Below are positions 5,129-7,492 of a DNA stretch of 7,492 nt, one piece after another. Positions within the stretch are counted from its first letter, which is position 1; each line of letters opens with the position of its first letter. A model generated the notes under the pieces. The model did not search any database. It saw nothing but the letters and a program-made list of their open reading frames with translations, and was not told where the DNA came from. The DNA is taken from contig CALGAG010000078.1 in the NCBI GenBank assembly GCA_937951995.1, positions 1-7,492 on the forward strand, read 5' to 3'. The position numbers and the translations under genes were made by a program. The stretch is from an uncultured Bacillota bacterium. Its GTDB lineage: Bacteria > Bacillota > Clostridia > Tissierellales > Tissierellaceae.

Positions 5129-6103
5129 ATGAAGGAAGCTTTGTTCTACAAAAACCATGACGGACAGGTCTACTGTACCCTGTGTCCCCATTACTGCAAG
5201 CTGTCAGAGGGTGAAACTGGCAGATGCATGGCAAGAAAAAACACAGGAGGCAAGTTGTATTCCATAAACTACGGGAAGGTAACCTCCTATGGCTTTGATC
5301 CAATAGAAAAGAAACCCCTGTTTCACTTCCACCCCGGGTCCACAGTCTTTTCCTTTGGTAGCTTTGGGTGCAACTTCAGGTGTGATTTCTGCCAGAACTG
5401 GCAGATTGTAGAGGACTCAAGCCTCTATGTGGAGATGGAGAATTCCCAGATTCTGGAGCTTTCAAGTCTTAACGGGTCCATTGGAGTAGCTTATACCTAC
5501 AATGAGCCCTCAATCTTCTATGAAATGGTTTTGGACATTGCAAAGGAGGTCCACAAAACCGGAGGTAAGAACATCATGGTGACAAACGGCTTTCTCAACA
5601 GGGAGCCGCTGGAAAACCTCCTCCCCCATATTGATGCCATGAACATCGACCTGAAATCCATGTCCAGGACCTACTACACCACCCTTTGCAAGGGGAGCCT
5701 GGATCCGGTCCTTGATACCATCAAGCTGGCTGCAGGAAAGACCCATGTGGAGATAACCAACCTTGTAATCGATGGGGAGAACAGCTCCCTGGAGGAGATG
5801 GAAGACCTTGCTTCTTTCATCGGTGAAATTGACAAAAATATCCCCCTGCACCTAAGCAGGTATTTTCCCCACAACAGGATGGAGAATCCCCCAACGGAAA
5901 TTGAGACCCTGGAAAAGCTTAGGAAGGTTGCCCAGAGGCACCTTAATCATGTATACATCGGAAATGTATGGGGAATAAACAACGACACCCTTTGTTCCAA
6001 TTGCAAGAATATCCTAATTGAAAGATTTCCCGAAACCAGGGTGGTTGGTATAGATAAGGGTCGCTGCACAAACTGCGGTGAGAAGGTTCCAGTAGTGCTT
6101 TAG
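5129..6103 (+). CDS. amrS: AmmeMemoRadiSam system radical SAM enzyme
   Basis: This 324-residue enzyme carries the radical SAM CX3CX2C cluster motif at C81, C85 and C88 (GCNFRCDFCQNW), ligating a [4Fe-4S] cluster that cleaves S-adenosylmethionine. A pyruvate-formate-lyase-activase-like core follows, including YTYNEPSIFYE, VTNGF and the DLKS segment. An N-terminal cysteine group (C16, C19, C23, C33) and a C-terminal pair of CXXC motifs (C289/C292, C313/C316, zinc-ribbon-like) are features of this family. The length is normal. The start codon follows AGGAG, which overlaps the stop of the upstream fusion gene, so the two are almost certainly one operon. The substrate is unknown; modification of a protein or small molecule together with the AMMECR1 and Memo-like domains is the usual inference from their co-occurrence. 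Confidence 0.95.
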   Translation: MKEALFYKNHDGQVYCTLCPHYCKLSEGETGRCMARKNTGGKLYSINYGKVTSYGFDPIEKKPLFHFHPGSTVFSFGSFGCNFRCDFCQNWQIVEDSSLYVEMENSQILELSSLNGSIGVAYTYNEPSIFYEMVLDIAKEVHKTGGKNIMVTNGFLNREPLENLLPHIDAMNIDLKSMSRTYYTTLCKGSLDPVLDTIKLAAGKTHVEITNLVIDGENSSLEEMEDLASFIGEIDKNIPLHLSRYFPHNRMENPPTEIETLEKLRKVAQRHLNHVYIGNVWGINNDTLCSNCKNILIERFPETRVVGIDKGRCTNCGEKVPVVL

Positions 6104-6130
6104 AAACAGGAAGAAAAAAACCGCAAAAAA

Positions 6131-6158
6131 GTTTACAAATAGTAAAATAATAGTTTAC
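6131..6158 (+). promoter_or_regulatory. Candidate operator: alternating TTTAC/GTAAA elements
   Basis: TTTAC (6132-6136), GTAAA (6142-6146) and TTTAC (6154-6158) form two overlapping inverted repeats, with 5-nt and 7-nt spacers. The last TTTAC is part of the -35 hexamer of the promoter at 6154-6182, so a bound repressor would block it. No regulator can be named, and AT-rich DNA makes chance symmetry possible. Confidence 0.3.
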
Positions 6159-6182
6159 TTATATTGTGAGCTACGCTATAAT
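6154..6182 (+). promoter_or_regulatory. Sigma-A type promoter for the decarboxylase-family gene
   Basis: TTTACT (6154-6159) and a perfect TATAAT (6177-6182) are 17 nt apart, about 46 nt upstream of the ATG at 6228. This fits separate transcription of the downstream gene from the amr pair. No intrinsic terminator was seen between 6103 and this promoter. Confidence 0.72.
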
Positions 6183-6227
6183 TATTACGTTATTCAAGAA
6201 AAAATTTGGGAGGTTGATCAATATACA

Positions 6228-7492
6228 ATGAAAACACCTGTATTTGAAGCACTTAAGAATTTAATTGAGGAAAATAGTACCCACTTCCACATGCCAGGGC
6301 ACAAGGGAAAGAATTCCCTGATAGAATGGGGTAAATACGTTCCTTATATAGACACCACTGAGACTGAAGGTATGGATTACCTCCTTGAGCCAAGGGGGAT
6401 AATAAAGGAGTCCCAGGAGAATGCCGCCAAGGTTTTTGGTTCCAAAGCAACATACTATGGAGTAAATGGATCCACAGGCAGCATATACATCGCACTGGCA
6501 ACCATAACCAAGCCAGGTGACAAGGTCCTAATCCAGAGAAACTGCCACAAGGCAGTCTATAATGCCTTGATCCTGAACAGGCTGCAGCCTGTCTACATCT
6601 ATCCAAACTACAATGAAAACCACAATGTCCTAACAGGGCTATACCCTGAGGATGTGGACCAGGCCCTGACTGAAAATCCTGAAATAAAGGCTGTAGTTAT
6701 GACATATCCAAACTACTACGGGGTTTGTTCAGATGTTAAGAGAATCGCTGAGATCGTCCACAAGCACAACAAGATCCTGATGGTTGACGAGGCACACGGA
6801 CCACACATGACATTTTCCGACAAGCTTCCAATTTCAGCAATCAAGGGGGGAGCCGACATTGTCATACACTCCACCCACAAGACCCTGCCAAGCCTGACTC
6901 AGACATCCCTGATACATGTCTGCTCAGACAGGGTGGACCTTAACAAGCTTAGGGACAGGTACCAGCTTTACACAACCACCAGTCCGTCATACCTCTTCAC
7001 CCTATCCAATGAGATTGCAACAGCATATATGGATGGTGAGGGAAGGGAAAAGCTTGACTGGAGCATCAGGAAAATTGACCAGATAATCGAAAGACTCAAC
7101 AAGAATCCAAGGATTGAAGTGTTTACTGGAGATCCTGAGGACGAGACAATCTTTGACAAGGACAATACCAAGCTTTTGATAAACATAGATGGAATCAGGG
7201 GGACTGTTCTCAAGAGAATGCTCCTTAAGGACTACAACATTAGGATCGAGATGTCAGATTTCTACTATGCACTTGTCCTTACCAGCGTCATGAACACTGA
7301 GGAGGAGTATGAAACCATAGTCAGTGCTTTGGAGGACATCGCGGAAAAGGCGCCCTATGAGGAGATTAATTGGGTGGATGTTAAAATGCCAACCCCCAAG
7401 GTAATCATGAGACCATCCGAGGCCTACTACAGCAAGAAGGAGCAGATTAAGCTGGAGGATGCCATCGGAAGGGTATCAGCGGCGCCAATAAT
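6228..7492 (+). CDS. PLP-dependent Orn/Lys/Arg decarboxylase family protein, 3'-truncated by the window end
   Basis: The frame is open from ATG 6228 to the last base, giving 421 codons without a stop; the family usually has about 470-490 residues, so the end lies outside. The N-terminal THFHMPGHKGK (18-27), the NGSTGS phosphate-binding segment (80-85), VDEAHGPH with D187, and HSTHKTLP with the Schiff-base lysine K218 identify a fold-type I PLP enzyme of the Orn/Lys/Arg decarboxylase major-domain family. The short form lacks the N-terminal wing domain of E. coli inducible decarboxylases and resembles Bacillus SpeA/YaaO proteins. Substrate (arginine, lysine or ornithine) cannot be decided. GGGAGGT (6208-6214) lies 13 nt before the ATG, a rather long spacing, but no alternative in-frame start is nearer. 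It has its own promoter at 6154-6182. Confidence 0.93.
   Translation, partial: MKTPVFEALKNLIEENSTHFHMPGHKGKNSLIEWGKYVPYIDTTETEGMDYLLEPRGIIKESQENAAKVFGSKATYYGVNGSTGSIYIALATITKPGDKVLIQRNCHKAVYNALILNRLQPVYIYPNYNENHNVLTGLYPEDVDQALTENPEIKAVVMTYPNYYGVCSDVKRIAEIVHKHNKILMVDEAHGPHMTFSDKLPISAIKGGADIVIHSTHKTLPSLTQTSLIHVCSDRVDLNKLRDRYQLYTTTSPSYLFTLSNEIATAYMDGEGREKLDWSIRKIDQIIERLNKNPRIEVFTGDPEDETIFDKDNTKLLINIDGIRGTVLKRMLLKDYNIRIEMSDFYYALVLTSVMNTEEEYETIVSALEDIAEKAPYEEINWVDVKMPTPKVIMRPSEAYYSKKEQIKLEDAIGRVSAAPI

Overview
The window looks like chromosomal DNA from an anaerobic low-GC Gram-positive bacterium of the Clostridia/Tissierellia type. Supporting signs are strong AGGAGG-type ribosome binding sites, a TTG start, AGA/AGG as the main arginine codons, a long-form L25 (Ctc) ribosomal protein, a YibE/F membrane protein, a bacterial-type selenoprotein, an AmmeMemoRadiSam locus and an Orn/Lys/Arg decarboxylase-family enzyme. 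Genus cannot be fixed from the sequence alone.

Layout. Positions 1-518 hold no gene. They contain intergenic repeats: two identical 126-bp direct repeats, each carrying an imperfect 65-nt palindrome, TTCATTG-type heptamer arrays, and a separate long hairpin. A minus-strand tRNA-Val(GAC) with encoded CCA follows (519-594) and has a good promoter. All protein genes are on the plus strand: an unrecognised seven-helix membrane protein (738-1415), a YibE/F family protein (1468-2631), a small selenoprotein (2632-2922), ribosomal protein L25 (3002-3643) with a clear terminator, a LigB/Memo-like plus AMMECR1 fusion (3710-5116), its radical SAM partner (5129-6103), and the first 421 codons of a PLP-dependent decarboxylase-family enzyme (6228 to the window end).

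The main discovery is the gene at 2632-2922. Standard translation breaks it at an in-frame TGA (2731-2733), so ordinary gene calling would miss it or call two fragments. Read with selenocysteine it gives an intact 96-residue HesB/IscA-like protein with a Sec-Cys motif (U34-C35). A hairpin with a GGUC loop, the hallmark of a bacterial SECIS element, starts right after the UGA. The gene's ATG abuts the yibE/F stop codon, which suggests coupled translation with that membrane protein.

The second point of interest is the two-gene AmmeMemoRadiSam locus, in which the dioxygenase-fold and AMMECR1 modules are fused and sit 12 bp upstream of the radical SAM enzyme. The family is widely conserved but its reaction is not established to my knowledge.
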